A stretch of DNA of 64,000 nt, from assembly GCA_025934255.1 (NCBI GenBank), contig JAICYJ010000002.1:62001-126000 (forward strand), written 5' to 3'. The notes under the pieces were generated by a model. It searched no databases and was not told the origin of the DNA. It worked only from the letters and a program-made list of their open reading frames with translations. A program made the translations under genes and the position numbers. This document shows positions 1-9,128 of the stretch, piece after piece. This DNA comes from Thermoleophilia bacterium (GTDB lineage: Bacteria > Actinomycetota > Thermoleophilia > Gaiellales > JAICJC01). Position 1 is the first letter of the stretch; each line of letters opens with the position of its first letter.

Positions 1-1
1 G

Positions 2-175
2 CTGGCCCAGGGCGATGACATCGCCCCGATCCTGGGGACGAAGCACGTCGCACGGGTCGAGGAGAACGCCGCCGCCGATGCGGTCGTCCTCAGCGAGGGG
101 CAGCTGGCGCGGCTGACCGGCGTGCCGGCCGCGGTCGGCGACCGCTATGACGACATGAGCCGGGTCGGCCGCTGA
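2..175 (+). CDS. Aldo/keto reductase, C-terminal fragment
   Basis: Partial gene: only the last 57 codons lie in the window, ending with TGA at 173-175. The fragment contains a stretch beginning GDDIAPILGTKHVARVEEN followed by a short helix and the tail. This matches the end of NADP-dependent aldo/keto reductases, where an 'IPGTK...R..EN' segment contacts the 2'-phosphate of NADPH. The catalytic Asp/Tyr/Lys/His residues would lie upstream and cannot be seen. The usual IPGTK reads ILGTK here. Substrate cannot be inferred. The family call rests on this one conserved segment. Confidence 0.75.
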   Translation: MAQGDDIAPILGTKHVARVEENAAADAVVLSEGQLARLTGVPAAVGDRYDDMSRVGR

Positions 176-188
176 CCGCGATGCCGGG

Positions 189-599
189 CTACAGCTCGAA
201 GCGGGCGGCCTCGGCCAGCTCCATGTAGGCGTCCAGCTCGTCGGGCTTGGTGCGCTCGATCCCGTTCAGGCTGATCTGCAGCTGCAGGCCCAGCACGCGG
301 CAGGGCATGTCGCCGGGGCATCCGGGCACGGCCAGGGTGAACTCGACGAGGTCGCGGCCGCTGTCCTCCCCCACCACCCGGTACGTCCAGCGCAGCTTGC
401 CGTCGCGGCTTGCGACCTGCCAGCCGAATACGAGCAGCCGCTCGCCGGCCCGCTCGGCGTCGGTCACCGGCGAGTCGATGAGGCCGCGGATGATGCGGGT
501 GACGGTGCCGTCTCCCGCCGCGTTTCCCCTGTGCGCCTCGATCAGAGCGGGCAGCAGCAGCGGCTCATGTGCGTGAAGCGGTTCGTTGTCCTGTGCCAT
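189..599 (-). CDS. Hypothetical protein, 136 aa
   Basis: Unrecognised small soluble protein with an ATG start at 599 and its stop 13 bases from the end of the aldo/keto reductase, so the two genes converge. It has no signal peptide or membrane segment. Composition is balanced and acidic toward the C-terminus, and it has two cysteines near the middle (in PGCPGDMPC). Such a C-x4-C pair could bind metal or form a disulfide, but this is speculation. Codon choice is typical of the neighbours (G/C in third positions), which supports coding on this strand over the antisense frames. No function assigned. Confidence 0.6.
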   Translation of the reverse strand: MAQDNEPLHAHEPLLLPALIEAHRGNAAGDGTVTRIIRGLIDSPVTDAERAGERLLVFGWQVASRDGKLRWTYRVVGEDSGRDLVEFTLAVPGCPGDMPCRVLGLQLQISLNGIERTKPDELDAYMELAEAARFEL

Positions 600-724
600 T
601 GGAGTCGTCCAGCAAAGAAGGGGTTACAACCACCGTACGCACGAACCGGCGGTTTGGCCACCCCCTTGAAGGTGGAATCCATCCAATATGCCGCTGGGGA
701 CGAATCGGTAGCATCGCAACGACC

Positions 725-1423
725 GTGACGACAATCGATCGCGCGCCTCCCGCGCTCGTGACCCTGTCCCCTCGTGGCCCGGTGCGCGGGGTCGCCCTGC
801 TGGCGCCCGGCGGCCGCAGCACCAGCACCCGCCGGGCATCGCCGGTCAACGCAGCGGCGCTGCGCATGTACCCGTTCCTGCTCGACCTGCACCGGGTCGG
901 TCGCGACTCCGGACTGGCCGCGCTCCAGCTCCGGTACCGCGTGCGTGGCTACAACGACGGCGATCCCGTGGCCGACGTGGAGTGGGCGTTGTCCGAGATC
1001 GCGCGCCGCCACGGCGACGTCCCGGTCTGCATGGTCGGCCACTCGATGGGCGCTCGCAGCGCGCTTCGCTGCGCCGGGCACGAGAGCGTGCGCGCCGTGG
1101 TGGCGCTCGCCCCCTGGCTGCCGCCCGGCGAGCCCACCGCCCAGCTGGCCGGGCGCACGGTCGTGATGGCGCACGGCACCCGCGACCGCACGACCAGCCC
1201 CGCCCGGTCGCTGGCCTACGCGATCGCGGCGCGCGAGGTCTGCGAGCGGCTCTGCCGGTTCGAGGTGGCCGGGGCGCGGCACGCCATGCTGGAGCGCGGC
1301 CGCGTCTGGCAGGGTCTGGTGCGGCGCGCGGTCCCGGCAACGCTGGAGCTGCGTCCGTGGGACGAGACGCTGCTGGAGGCGTTCGCGCTGCCGTCGCCGG
1401 CCGGCTGCCGGGTGCCGCTGTGA
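725..1423 (+). CDS. Alpha/beta hydrolase (dienelactone hydrolase-like)
   Basis: A 232-residue single-domain alpha/beta hydrolase. The nucleophile elbow GHSMG supplies the serine. The acid is probably Asp in HGTRDRTT and the histidine is in GARHAML near the C-terminus, so the full triad is present in the right order. I chose the GTG at 725 (VTTIDRAPP) because the longer open frame starts with sequence unlike the family, and because a -10-like TAGCAT lies at 709-714, 10 bases upstream. No signal peptide is present, so it is cytoplasmic. Substrate unknown. It runs divergently from the small hypothetical gene and just upstream of the cyclopropane synthase. Confidence 0.8.
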   Translation: MTTIDRAPPALVTLSPRGPVRGVALLAPGGRSTSTRRASPVNAAALRMYPFLLDLHRVGRDSGLAALQLRYRVRGYNDGDPVADVEWALSEIARRHGDVPVCMVGHSMGARSALRCAGHESVRAVVALAPWLPPGEPTAQLAGRTVVMAHGTRDRTTSPARSLAYAIAAREVCERLCRFEVAGARHAMLERGRVWQGLVRRAVPATLELRPWDETLLEAFALPSPAGCRVPL

Positions 1424-1516
1424 GCTTGAGGCACGGGACTGCGTTACGCTGAACCGGACCGGCCGCATGCGCCGGGCTCTGAGATATCGCGGATGGTCTA
1501 GGAGCATCCCATCTAC

Positions 1517-2713
1517 ATGAGCACGCTTGAGATCCCGCCGCCGCCGCGCCGGCCGGCCCGTGCCCGGATCGCGCGTGCCCTGTTCGAGCGCTCCGTGGCC
1601 GGGCTGGAGCGGCTGGAGGTGATCGCTCCCGACGGGCGGCCGCTGCGCCGGCAGCCGGGCGCGCCGCGCATGGAGATCCGGTCGGACGCCTTCTTCCACC
1701 GCCTGGCCGCCTCCGGCAAGATCGGCTTCGGCGAGGCCTACGTGGCCGCCGAGTGGGCGGCCGACGACCTGGCCGGCGTGCTGTCGGCGTTCGCCGAGCG
1801 GCTGTCGCACCTGGTGCCGCGGCCGCTGCAGCGGCTGCGCCGTATCTACGAGCCGCTGCAACCACGCGTGGAGCGCAACACGCCCGCCGGCGCCCGGGCC
1901 AACATCGCCCGCCACTACGACCTGTCGAACGATCTGTTCGCCGCCTTCCTGGACGAGACGATGACCTACTCCTGCGCGGTGTTCGAGCCGGGCGACTCGC
2001 TGGCCGACGCGCAGCGGCGCAAGTACGACGCCATCTGCGACCTGGCCGGCGTCGGCGAGGGCGACCACGTGCTCGAGATCGGCACCGGCTGGGGCGGCAT
2101 GGCCATGCACGCGGCGGCCACCCGCGGCTGCCGGGTCACATCCATCACCATTTCCCGCGAGCAGAAGCAGCTGGCTGAGCAGCGCGTGCGCGCGGCCGGC
2201 CTCGAGCGCCGGGTCGAGATCCTGCTCTGCGACTACCGCCAGCTGTACGGGCGCTTCGACAAGATCGTCTCGATCGAGATGTTCGAGGCGGTGGGCGAGG
2301 AGTACTGGCCGGAGTACTTCGCCGTCTGCGACCGGCTCCTGGCCCCGGGTGGACGGATGGCGCTGCAGACGATCACGATGCCGGACGACCGCTACCGGGC
2401 TTCGCGCCGCAGCTATACGTGGGTGCACAAGTACATCTTCCCGGGCGGCCTGATCCCGTCGGAGCGGGCGATCGCGCGGGCGCTCGAGCGCGGCTCGCGG
2501 CTGCGGGTGTCGTCGGCCACCGAGATCGGCCACCATTACCCCGCCACGCTGCGGGCCTGGCGCGAGCGGTTCCTGGCCCGCTTCGACGAGGTGCGTGGGC
2601 TCGGCTTCGACGAGACGTTCCGCCGCACCTGGGAGTACTACCTGGCCTCCTGCGAGGCCGGCTTCCGGCACGGCGCTATCGGCGACGTCCAGCTGATGCT
2701 GGAGCGCCGGTGA
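1517..2713 (+). CDS. cfa: Cyclopropane-fatty-acyl-phospholipid synthase family methyltransferase
   Basis: 398 residues. It transfers the SAM methylene to the cis double bond of an unsaturated acyl chain in membrane phospholipid, forming a cyclopropane ring; some relatives do other lipid methylations. The SAM site VLEIGTGWGG begins near residue 185. Other family marks are RHYDLSNDLF before it, TYSCAVF, ITISREQ and KYIFPGG after it, and the C-terminal RRTWEYYLASCEAGFR. The N-terminal lipid-binding portion is present and the length is normal. The start is ATG at 1517. It overlaps the downstream SDR gene by 4 bases (GTGA), a translationally coupled pair. CFA synthase next to an SDR is a recurring bacterial arrangement. 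Confidence 0.92.
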   Translation: MSTLEIPPPPRRPARARIARALFERSVAGLERLEVIAPDGRPLRRQPGAPRMEIRSDAFFHRLAASGKIGFGEAYVAAEWAADDLAGVLSAFAERLSHLVPRPLQRLRRIYEPLQPRVERNTPAGARANIARHYDLSNDLFAAFLDETMTYSCAVFEPGDSLADAQRRKYDAICDLAGVGEGDHVLEIGTGWGGMAMHAAATRGCRVTSITISREQKQLAEQRVRAAGLERRVEILLCDYRQLYGRFDKIVSIEMFEAVGEEYWPEYFAVCDRLLAPGGRMALQTITMPDDRYRASRRSYTWVHKYIFPGGLIPSERAIARALERGSRLRVSSATEIGHHYPATLRAWRERFLARFDEVRGLGFDETFRRTWEYYLASCEAGFRHGAIGDVQLMLERR

Positions 2714-3471
2714 AGCTGGGCGGCAGCCGCGTCTGGATCACGGGCGCGTCCAGCGGCATCGGCGAGGCGCTGGCGGCCGAGCTGGCCGGGCGCGGGGCAC
2801 GGGTCGCGATCAGCGCCCGCCGCGCCGAGCTGCTCGAGCGGCAGGCGCAGCGCCACCGGATGGTGCCGGTGGCGCTCGACGTCAGCGACCGCGCGGCGGT
2901 GCTGGCGGCCGCCGCCACGGTGCGGGACGAGCTGGGCGGGATCGACGTCGCGATCCTGAATGCGGCGGCGTACGGCCGGATGGACGTGGCCGCCTGGGAT
3001 CCCGACGTCTTCCGCCGTCAGGTCGACGTGAACCTGATGGGGATGGTCTACGGCATCGAGGCGGTGCTGCCGGACATGCGCAGAGCGCGAGCCGGCAGCA
3101 TCGTGGGCATGGCCAGCGTGGCCGGCTACCGCGGCCTGCCGTCGTCGCAGGCCTACGGCCCCACCAAGGCCGCCCAGATCAACCTGCTGGAGTCACTCCG
3201 CATCGACCTGCGGCCGCTGGGCATCGCCGTGACGACGGTCTGCCCCGGGTTCGTGCGCACCGATCTCACGGCAGGCAACACCTTCCGGATGCCCTGGATG
3301 CTCGAGCCGGCCGATGCCGCGCGGCGGATCGCCGACGGGCTCGCCGGGGGCAAGGCCGAGATCGTGTTCCCCTGGCAGATGATGCTGGCGATGAAGGCAG
3401 CGCGGCTGGTGCCGGTGCGGCCCTGGAGCGAGATCCTGTCCCGTCAGGCAACGACCCGCCATCTGAGCTAG
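2710..3471 (+). CDS. SDR family NAD(P)-dependent oxidoreductase
   Basis: 253 residues, starting at GTG 2710 inside the stop of the cyclopropane synthase. The Rossmann nucleotide motif TGASSGIG lies near residue 11, followed by the NAAAYG strand motif. The catalytic residues are Ser in GMASVAG and YGPTK (Tyr-x3-Lys), all intact, so it should be active. An ARR motif after the second strand suggests NADP(H) preference. Overlap with the lipid methyltransferase suggests a role in lipid or fatty-acid modification. The C-terminus carries a hydrophobic stretch (FPWQMMLAMKAARLVP), as in SDRs of the membrane-lipid-linked type. Exact substrate unknown. Confidence 0.88.
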   Translation: MKLGGSRVWITGASSGIGEALAAELAGRGARVAISARRAELLERQAQRHRMVPVALDVSDRAAVLAAAATVRDELGGIDVAILNAAAYGRMDVAAWDPDVFRRQVDVNLMGMVYGIEAVLPDMRRARAGSIVGMASVAGYRGLPSSQAYGPTKAAQINLLESLRIDLRPLGIAVTTVCPGFVRTDLTAGNTFRMPWMLEPADAARRIADGLAGGKAEIVFPWQMMLAMKAARLVPVRPWSEILSRQATTRHLS

Positions 3472-3489
3472 CGGCAGGCACCGCCGCTC

Positions 3490-3501
3490 TAGACTGCAGG
3501 C
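3490..3501 (+). promoter_or_regulatory. Leaderless promoter of leuC
   Basis: TAGACT at 3490-3495 is followed by a 6-base spacer and the ATG at 3502. A TSS about 7 bases downstream of the box would fall at the start codon itself. I see no Shine-Dalgarno sequence. Confidence 0.6.
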
Positions 3502-4854
3502 ATGGCCGCCCGCAGCATGTTCGAGAAGGTCTGGGACGATCACGTCGTCGGCGACGGGCTGCTGTTCATCGACCTGCACCTGGTGCACGAGGTGACCAGT
3601 CCGCAGGCGTTCGACGGGCTGCGGCTGGCCGGACGGCGGGTGCGGCGTCCCGACCGGACGCTGGCGACGGCCGACCACAACGTGCCCACCGGCCGCAACC
3701 AGCCCGACCAGCTGTCGCAGGCGCAGCTGGACGCGCTCAGCCGCAACTGCGAGGAGTTCGGCGTGCCGCTCTACGGCCTCGGCCACCGTCGCCAGGGCAT
3801 CGTGCACGTGATCGGCCCGGAGCTGGGCGTCACCCAGCCGGGCATGACGATCGTCTGCGGCGACTCCCACACCTCCACCCACGGCGCGTTCGGCGCGCTC
3901 GCCTTCGGCATCGGCACCAGCGAGGTGGAGCACGTGCTGGCCACCCAGACGCTGCCGCAGTCGCGCCCGCAGACGATGCTGATCTCGTACCAGGGCAGCC
4001 TCGGCGTGGGCTGCACGGCCAAGGATCTGATCCTGGGCACGATCGCCCAGATCGGCACCGACGGCGCCAGCGGCCACGCGGTCGAGTACCACGGCGAGGC
4101 GATCGCGGCGCTGTCGATGGAGGGGCGCATGACCGTCGCCAACATGTCGATCGAGGCCGGCGCACGGGCCGGCATGATCGCGCCCGACGACACCACCTTC
4201 GCCTACATGGAGGGGCGGCCGGGGGTGCCGGCCGACTTCGCAGCGGCGGTCGACCGCTGGCGCGGGCTGGCGAGCGATGAGGGAGCGACGTTCGATGCCA
4301 CCGTGGTGGTGGACGTGCCGGCGCTGGCGCCGCAGGTCTCGTGGGGCACGAACCCGGGCCAGGTGGCGCCGATCACCGGCGCAGTGCCGGAGCCGGCCGA
4401 CGAGTCGGACGAGCGGGCCCTCACCTACATGGACCTGCGGCCGGGCATGCCGATGAGCGAGATCGCCGTCGACCGGGTGTTCCTGGGCTCGTGCACGAAC
4501 GCGCGCATCGAGGATCTCCGCGCCGCCGCCGAGATCGTGCGCGGCCGGCGGGTGGCGTCGACCGTGCGGGCGATGGTCGTCCCTGGATCCGTGATGGTTA
4601 AGGCTCAAGCTGAGCGTGAGGGTTTGGACGAGGTGTTCAAGGCGGCCGGGTTCGACTGGCGCGGCGCCGGCTGCTCGATGTGCCTGGGCATGAACCCGGA
4701 CATCCTGGCGCCCGGCGAGCGCTGCGCGTCCACCTCCAACCGCAACTTCGAGGGACGGCAGGGCCGCGGCGGCCGCACGCACCTGCTCTCCCCCGCGATG
4801 GCCGCGGCCGCGGCCGTGACCGGGCGGCTGACCGACGTGCGGGAGCTGGTGTGA
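3502..4854 (+). CDS. leuC: 3-isopropylmalate dehydratase large subunit
   Basis: 450 residues of the aconitase superfamily. With LeuD it isomerises 2-isopropylmalate to 3-isopropylmalate in leucine biosynthesis. The three [4Fe-4S] ligands are Cys331 in [13 protein letters not shown] and Cys391/Cys394 in [11 protein letters not shown]. Other signature segments are [20 protein letters not shown] and GVGCTAKD. Length is slightly below the usual 465-470 with no gap in the core. The stop overlaps leuD by 4 bases, so the subunits are coupled. A leaderless promoter precedes it. The nearby ilvD at 18-19.7 kb serves the same branched-chain amino acid pathway but is separate. Confidence 0.97.
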   Translation: MAARSMFEKVWDDHVVGDGLLFIDLHLVHEVTSPQAFDGLRLAGRRVRRPDRTLATADHNVPTGRNQPDQLSQAQLDALSRNCEEFGVPLYGLGHRRQGIVHVIGPELGVTQPGMTIVCGDSHTSTHGAFGALAFGIGTSEVEHVLATQTLPQSRPQTMLISYQGSLGVGCTAKDLILGTIAQIGTDGASGHAVEYHGEAIAALSMEGRMTVANMSIEAGARAGMIAPDDTTFAYMEGRPGVPADFAAAVDRWRGLASDEGATFDATVVVDVPALAPQVSWGTNPGQVAPITGAVPEPADESDERALTYMDLRPGMPMSEIAVDRVFLGSCTNARIEDLRAAAEIVRGRRVASTVRAMVVPGSVMVKAQAEREGLDEVFKAAGFDWRGAGCSMCLGMNPDILAPGERCASTSNRNFEGRQGRGGRTHLLSPAMAAAAAVTGRLTDVRELV

Positions 4855-5435
4855 AACCGGTCACGGTGGTATCGGGGAAGGTGGCCGCGCTCGACCGCGC
4901 CAACGTCGACACCGACCAGATCATCCCCAAGCAGTTCCTGAAGCGGGTCGAGCGCAGCGGCTTCGGCGAGTTCCTGTTCTGGGACTGGTTCCGCCAACCC
5001 GGTTTCCCGCTGAACCGGATCGAGTTCCACGGCGCGCCGATCCTGGCGGCGGGCCGCAACTTCGGGTCGGGCAGCTCGCGCGAGCACGCGCCCTGGGCGC
5101 TGCAGGACTACGGCTACGAGGCGATCGTGGCGCCCAGCTTCTCGGACATCTTCTACTCCAACTGCACCAAGATCGGCCTGTTGCCGGTGGAGCTGCCGGA
5201 GGCCGACGTGCGCGAGCTGATCGACCGCGCGCCGGAGCCGGCAACGATCGATCTGGCGGCGCAGACGGTGACGCTGCCGTCGGGGCGGGCCAGCCACTTC
5301 GAGATCGACGCCGAGATCAAGGAACGGCTGCTGAACGGCTGGGACGAGATCGCGCTGACCGAGAACCGCGTGGCGGAGATCGAGCGGTACGAGACCACGC
5401 GTGAGCGCGTCGGGCCGGATACGCTGACGCTCTGA
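4851..5435 (+). CDS. leuD: 3-isopropylmalate dehydratase small subunit
   Basis: 194 residues, the swivelling domain that completes the isopropylmalate isomerase active site. Family marks are [15 protein letters not shown] near residue 17, the [17 protein letters not shown] substrate loop (Arg and two Ser) near residue 66, and [17 protein letters not shown]. Translation starts at GTG 4851, overlapping the leuC stop. The upstream in-frame ATG would place about 57 unrelated residues ahead of the domain, so it was rejected. Length matches bacterial LeuD (about 190-200). No leuB or leuA is visible in the window. Confidence 0.97.
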   Translation: MKPVTVVSGKVAALDRANVDTDQIIPKQFLKRVERSGFGEFLFWDWFRQPGFPLNRIEFHGAPILAAGRNFGSGSSREHAPWALQDYGYEAIVAPSFSDIFYSNCTKIGLLPVELPEADVRELIDRAPEPATIDLAAQTVTLPSGRASHFEIDAEIKERLLNGWDEIALTENRVAEIERYETTRERVGPDTLTL

Positions 5436-5501
5436 GCGATCGTCACCGAGCCGTTACGGCGGCGACACTCGACCGAGACATGCGCGGTCGATGCTGGGCG
5501 G

Positions 5502-6260
5502 ATGACCGTCCGGTGCTATTGGAGCTGGCTGCTCGTGGGATGCGCGACCGCATTGCTGGCCAGATGCGGCGGCGAGCGGAACGGCGTGGCCGCAGCGATC
5601 GAACAGCCGCGGTTCGTGCCCTACCAGATCGGGTTCTGGTCGGCGGCCCACGGCATCGCCCTCAACCGCTCCGGCCGCTTGATGGCCACCAGCCTCGACG
5701 GAGGCCAGACGTGGCGCATCCTTCGCCGTTGGGACGGTCCCGTCGACTCGCTGAGCGTCGCGTCGCGAGGCGCTGTGGCTGTCCTGGGCGACTGCCGGCG
5801 ATCGGTCTGCCGGCAGATGTGGCGCTCGCACGATGACGGCCGCTCATGGCGCGGCCAGGTGCTGCCCTCCCCCGTTTCCAGCCTGGAGCTCGCACGATCC
5901 AGTCCGGGAACAGCGTGGTCGCGAATCGGCGCATACGAAACGCCCTGCACAGGATCGCGCCGGCCGGTTGCGAGCGGTCTGTCCGGCTTCAGCGACCCGT
6001 CCGCGCTGAGCATGGCCGCGGACGGCCGTGGCCTGCTGGCGATGGACCGGGCGTGGAGCTTTCGCACGTCCGACGGTGGCCGACACTGGCAACCTCTGCG
6101 GTCGATCACCAGCCCCGACACCAGGGAAGCACTCGCCGTCGACCAGTTGTCGCCCGATACCGCGTTGGCGCTTGTCTGGAGCGGCGACACCGGCACCACG
6201 CTCTACCACACCACGGATGGAGGCCTGCACTGGTCGATCGTCCGGCGCTTCAGTCTGTGA
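5502..6260 (+). CDS. Secreted or lipoprotein-like protein with Asp-box (BNR) repeats
   Basis: 252 residues. The N-terminus has a short basic start and a hydrophobic segment with cysteines (LLVGC and ARC), compatible with a signal peptide or atypical lipoprotein signal; neither matches the lipobox cleanly. The body holds at least four Asp-box motifs (SxDxGxxW type): SLDGGQTW, SHDDGRSW, TSDGGRHW and TTDGGLHW. These mark beta-propellers such as sialidase-like, sortilin-like and Ycf48-like folds. With only about 250 residues it is a short propeller. Codon use is visibly less biased than in its neighbours, suggesting weak expression or recent acquisition. Ligand or enzymatic role unknown. Confidence 0.65.
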   Translation: MTVRCYWSWLLVGCATALLARCGGERNGVAAAIEQPRFVPYQIGFWSAAHGIALNRSGRLMATSLDGGQTWRILRRWDGPVDSLSVASRGAVAVLGDCRRSVCRQMWRSHDDGRSWRGQVLPSPVSSLELARSSPGTAWSRIGAYETPCTGSRRPVASGLSGFSDPSALSMAADGRGLLAMDRAWSFRTSDGGRHWQPLRSITSPDTREALAVDQLSPDTALALVWSGDTGTTLYHTTDGGLHWSIVRRFSL

Positions 6261-6295
6261 CGTCGGTTGCGGGTTGCCAGGCCCGCATCGGCCAG

Positions 6296-6308
6296 TAGTA
6301 TCGCGCCG
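6296..6308 (+). promoter_or_regulatory. Leaderless promoter of the pnt operon
   Basis: TAGTAT at 6296-6301 sits 7 bases before the ATG at 6309. It supports that start over the upstream in-frame candidate at 6267. Confidence 0.6.
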
Positions 6309-7439
6309 ATGCGAATCGGCGTCCCCTCCGAGCACGGCCAGATCGAGCGCCGCGTGGCGCTCACGCCCGACGCGGTAGCGCGGCTGCTGCCGCTCGGCGT
6401 CGAGGTGCTGGTGCAGGCCGGCGCCGGCGTCGCGGCGGCGCTGCCCGACGGCGACTACACCGAGGCCGGCGCGCGGATCGTCCCGGACGGCGCGGCGCTG
6501 CTGGCCGAGGCCGACCTGGTGGTGATGGTGACGCGCCCGCGCGACGAGGACGTGACGTCCTTCCGCTCGGGCACGGCCGTGGTCGGCATGCTGCAGCCAC
6601 TCGTGAACCGCGAGCTGGTCGACGCGCTGGCGGCGGCCGGCGTCACGTCGTTCAGCCTGGACGCGATCCCGCGCATCACCCGCTCGCAGTCGATGGATGC
6701 GCTGTCGTCGCAGGCAACGGTGTCCGGCTACAAGGCGGTGCTGATGTCTGCAGAGCTGCTGCCCAAGTTCTTCCCGATGCTGATGACGGCCGCGGGCACC
6801 GTGGCACCCGCCAAGGTGTTCGTGCTCGGCGCCGGCGTGGCCGGGCTGCAGGCGCTGGCCACGGCCCGCCGGCTCGGCGCGGTCGTCTCGGCCTTCGACA
6901 CGCGGCCGGTCGTGCGCGAGCAGGTCGAGAGCCTGGGCGCCAGCTTCGTGGAGCTGCAGCTGGACGTCGAAGAGGGTGAGGACGCCCGCGGCTATGCCCG
7001 CGAGCTGAGCGAGGCGCAGTACGCCCAGCAGCAGGAGCTGGTGGCGCGCACCGTGGCCGACTCCGACGTGGTCATCACCACCGCCCTGATCCCGGGCCGG
7101 CCGGCGCCGCGGCTGATCACCGCCGCCAGCGTCGCCGCCATGCGGCCGGGCTCCGTGATCGTCGACCTGGCCGCCGAGGCGGGCGGCAACTGCGAGCTGA
7201 CGGTGCCCGGCGAGGTGGTGGTGCGCGAGGGCGTGACCATCGTCGGCACGCTCAACCTGCCCTCCACCATGCCGCTGCACGCCAGCCAGATGTACGCCCG
7301 CAACATCACCAACCTGCTCGGCCTGATCATCGCCGACGGCGAGCTCACGCTCGACTTCGAGGACGAGATCGTGGCCGACGCATGCATCACCCACGAGGGC
7401 AGGATCGTCTCTCGCCTGCTGCAAGGAGCGTCCACATGA
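6309..7439 (+). CDS. pntAA: NAD(P) transhydrogenase subunit alpha, soluble part 1
   Basis: 376 residues. It is the NAD(H)-binding domain I of proton-translocating transhydrogenase, which uses the proton gradient to drive NADH + NADP+ to NAD+ + NADPH. It opens with MRIGVPSEHGQIERRVALTP, the alanine-dehydrogenase/PntA signature, and carries the dinucleotide fold VLGAGVAGLQALATARRLG near residue 176. The membrane helices fused here in E. coli PntA are missing and are encoded by the next gene, the three-gene layout known from Rhodospirillum and many Actinobacteria. The start overlaps nothing upstream, and the stop overlaps pntAB by 4 bases (ATGA). Confidence 0.96.
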   Translation: MRIGVPSEHGQIERRVALTPDAVARLLPLGVEVLVQAGAGVAAALPDGDYTEAGARIVPDGAALLAEADLVVMVTRPRDEDVTSFRSGTAVVGMLQPLVNRELVDALAAAGVTSFSLDAIPRITRSQSMDALSSQATVSGYKAVLMSAELLPKFFPMLMTAAGTVAPAKVFVLGAGVAGLQALATARRLGAVVSAFDTRPVVREQVESLGASFVELQLDVEEGEDARGYARELSEAQYAQQQELVARTVADSDVVITTALIPGRPAPRLITAASVAAMRPGSVIVDLAAEAGGNCELTVPGEVVVREGVTIVGTLNLPSTMPLHASQMYARNITNLLGLIIADGELTLDFEDEIVADACITHEGRIVSRLLQGAST

Positions 7440-7741
7440 CCCACGAGCTGGTGCTGCAGATCACGGTGCTGGTGCTGGCCGCGTTCGTCGGCTTCGAGGT
7501 GATCTCGAAGGTGCCGACGACGCTGCACACGCCGCTGATGTCGGGCACGAACGCGATCCACGGCATCGTGATCGTGGGCGCGATCATCGTGGTCGGCTCG
7601 ACCAACTCGCTGCTGGTCGAGGTGCTGGGCACGATCGCGGTCGCCTTCGGCGCGATCAACGTGGCCGGCGGGTTCCTGGTCACCGACCGCATGCTGCACA
7701 TGTTCAAGGCGCGGCCGCCGGGCAAGGACGGCGATGGATAG
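7436..7741 (+). CDS. pntAB: NAD(P) transhydrogenase subunit alpha, membrane part 2
   Basis: 101 residues, almost entirely membrane helices, starting at ATG 7436 within the pntAA stop. It supplies the first transmembrane helices of domain II of the proton channel. It carries the conserved family sequence GFEVISKVPTTLHTPLMSGTNAIHG between helices. Three to four hydrophobic helices are evident, and the C-terminal tail FKARPPGK is basic and faces the cytoplasm. It overlaps pntB by 8 bases (7734-7741). The separate short subunit is normal for the split transhydrogenase. Confidence 0.95.
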   Translation: MTHELVLQITVLVLAAFVGFEVISKVPTTLHTPLMSGTNAIHGIVIVGAIIVVGSTNSLLVEVLGTIAVAFGAINVAGGFLVTDRMLHMFKARPPGKDGDG

Positions 7742-9128
7742 GCGAAACGCGTTCGACCTGGCCTACCTGGCCTGCGCCTGCCTGTTCATCTTCGGGCTGA
7801 AGCAGCTGTCGTCGCCGCGCACGGCGGTGCGCGGCAACCAGGTGGCGGCCGGCGCGATGGGAGTCGTGATCGCCGTCACGCTGTGGGACTCGGGCTCCCA
7901 CAACCTGGCCTGGATCATCGCCGGCATGGTGATCGGCGGGGCGATCGGCGCCTACTCGGCGCGCGCGGTCAAGATGACGGCGATGCCGCAGATGGTGGCG
8001 CTGTTCAACGGCGTGGGCGGCGGTGCGGCGGCCCTGATCGCCTTCAGCGAGTACCACATCGCCACCTCTTCGAGCGTGTCGCTGGCCAACGACGCCGTCA
8101 CGTCGACGCTGTTCTCGGCGATCGTGGGGTCGGTCAGCTTCGCCGGGTCGATGGTGGCGTTCGGCAAGCTGCAGGAGCTGATCACGGGCAGCCCGGTCAC
8201 GATGCCGGGCCAGAAGCTGGTGAACGCGGTGCTGTTCCTGGCGGTGCTGGGGCTGGCCGCCTCGCAGTACGTGGGCAGCCAGAGCGAGGGCGTGCTGGCG
8301 CTGGCGATGGTGCTGTCGCTGCTGCTGGGCGTGATCATGGTGATGGCGATCGGCGGCGCCGACATGCCGGTGGTGATCTCGCTGCTGAACTCGTTCACGG
8401 GGCTGGCTGCGGCGGCCACCGGCTTCGTGCTGCACAACAACGCGCTGATCATCTCGGGCGCGCTGGTGGGCGCCTCGGGCATGATGCTGACACGGATGAT
8501 GGGCGCGGCCATGAACCGGTCGATCGCAAACGTGGTGTTCGGCGCCTTCGGCACCGGAGGCGGCGGCGAGGCGGCCGCGGTGGGCGCGTCCGGCGGGCAG
8601 GTGCGCGCCACCAGCCCGGACGACGTGGCCGTGATGCTGGCCTATGCGCGGCGGGTGGTGATCGTCCCCGGCTACGGACTGGCGGTGGCTCAGGCGCAGC
8701 ACAACGTGCGCGAGCTGGCCGACCAGCTCGAGCGGCGCGGGGTCGACGTGCGCTACGCGATCCACCCGGTGGCGGGACGCATGCCCGGCCACATGAACGT
8801 GCTGCTGGCCGAGGCGGATGTGCCCTACACGCAGCTGTACGAGATGGACGACATCAACGACGAGTTCCCGCGCACCGACGTGTCGCTGGTGATCGGCGCC
8901 AACGACGTCGTCAACCCGGCGGCGAACAACACGCCCGGCAGCCCGATCTACGGCATGCCGGTGCTGAACGTCGACCGCTCGGCGGCCGTGGTGGTGCTCA
9001 AGCGCAGCATGAACACCGGCTTCGCGGGGATCGAGAACGAGCTGTTCTACGATCCCAAGACGACGATGCTGTTCGGCGACGCGAAGGAGTCGATCATGAA
9101 CCTGGTCAGCGCGGTCAAGGCGGTATGA
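7734..9128 (+). CDS. pntB: NAD(P) transhydrogenase subunit beta
   Basis: 464 residues. The N-terminal half holds about eight to nine transmembrane helices (domain II). The C-terminal half, from about residue 290, is the NADP(H)-binding domain III with IVPGYGLAVAQAQHNVRELAD, HPVAGRMPGHMNVLLAEA, and the loop VIGANDVVNPAANNTPGSPIYGMPVL. These are the diagnostic GYG and GANDVVNP motifs. It completes pntAA-pntAB-pntB, an NADPH source for biosynthesis and oxidative-stress defence. It ends in an ATGA overlap with the next gene, so the PEP mutase-like enzyme may be cotranscribed. Confidence 0.97.
   Translation: MDRRNAFDLAYLACACLFIFGLKQLSSPRTAVRGNQVAAGAMGVVIAVTLWDSGSHNLAWIIAGMVIGGAIGAYSARAVKMTAMPQMVALFNGVGGGAAALIAFSEYHIATSSSVSLANDAVTSTLFSAIVGSVSFAGSMVAFGKLQELITGSPVTMPGQKLVNAVLFLAVLGLAASQYVGSQSEGVLALAMVLSLLLGVIMVMAIGGADMPVVISLLNSFTGLAAAATGFVLHNNALIISGALVGASGMMLTRMMGAAMNRSIANVVFGAFGTGGGGEAAAVGASGGQVRATSPDDVAVMLAYARRVVIVPGYGLAVAQAQHNVRELADQLERRGVDVRYAIHPVAGRMPGHMNVLLAEADVPYTQLYEMDDINDEFPRTDVSLVIGANDVVNPAANNTPGSPIYGMPVLNVDRSAAVVVLKRSMNTGFAGIENELFYDPKTTMLFGDAKESIMNLVSAVKAV

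Noticed and set aside
542..2671. A 709-codon open frame on the minus strand opposite the hydrolase and cfa genes.
   Set aside because: It is Arg/Gly/Ala/Pro-rich with no domain, and it lies antisense to two genes with clear motifs. High GC gives long antisense frames.
3193..4782. A 529-codon minus-strand frame opposite leuC.
   Set aside because: His/Arg-rich composition from the complement of codon-biased DNA; leuC on the other strand has all Fe-S ligands.
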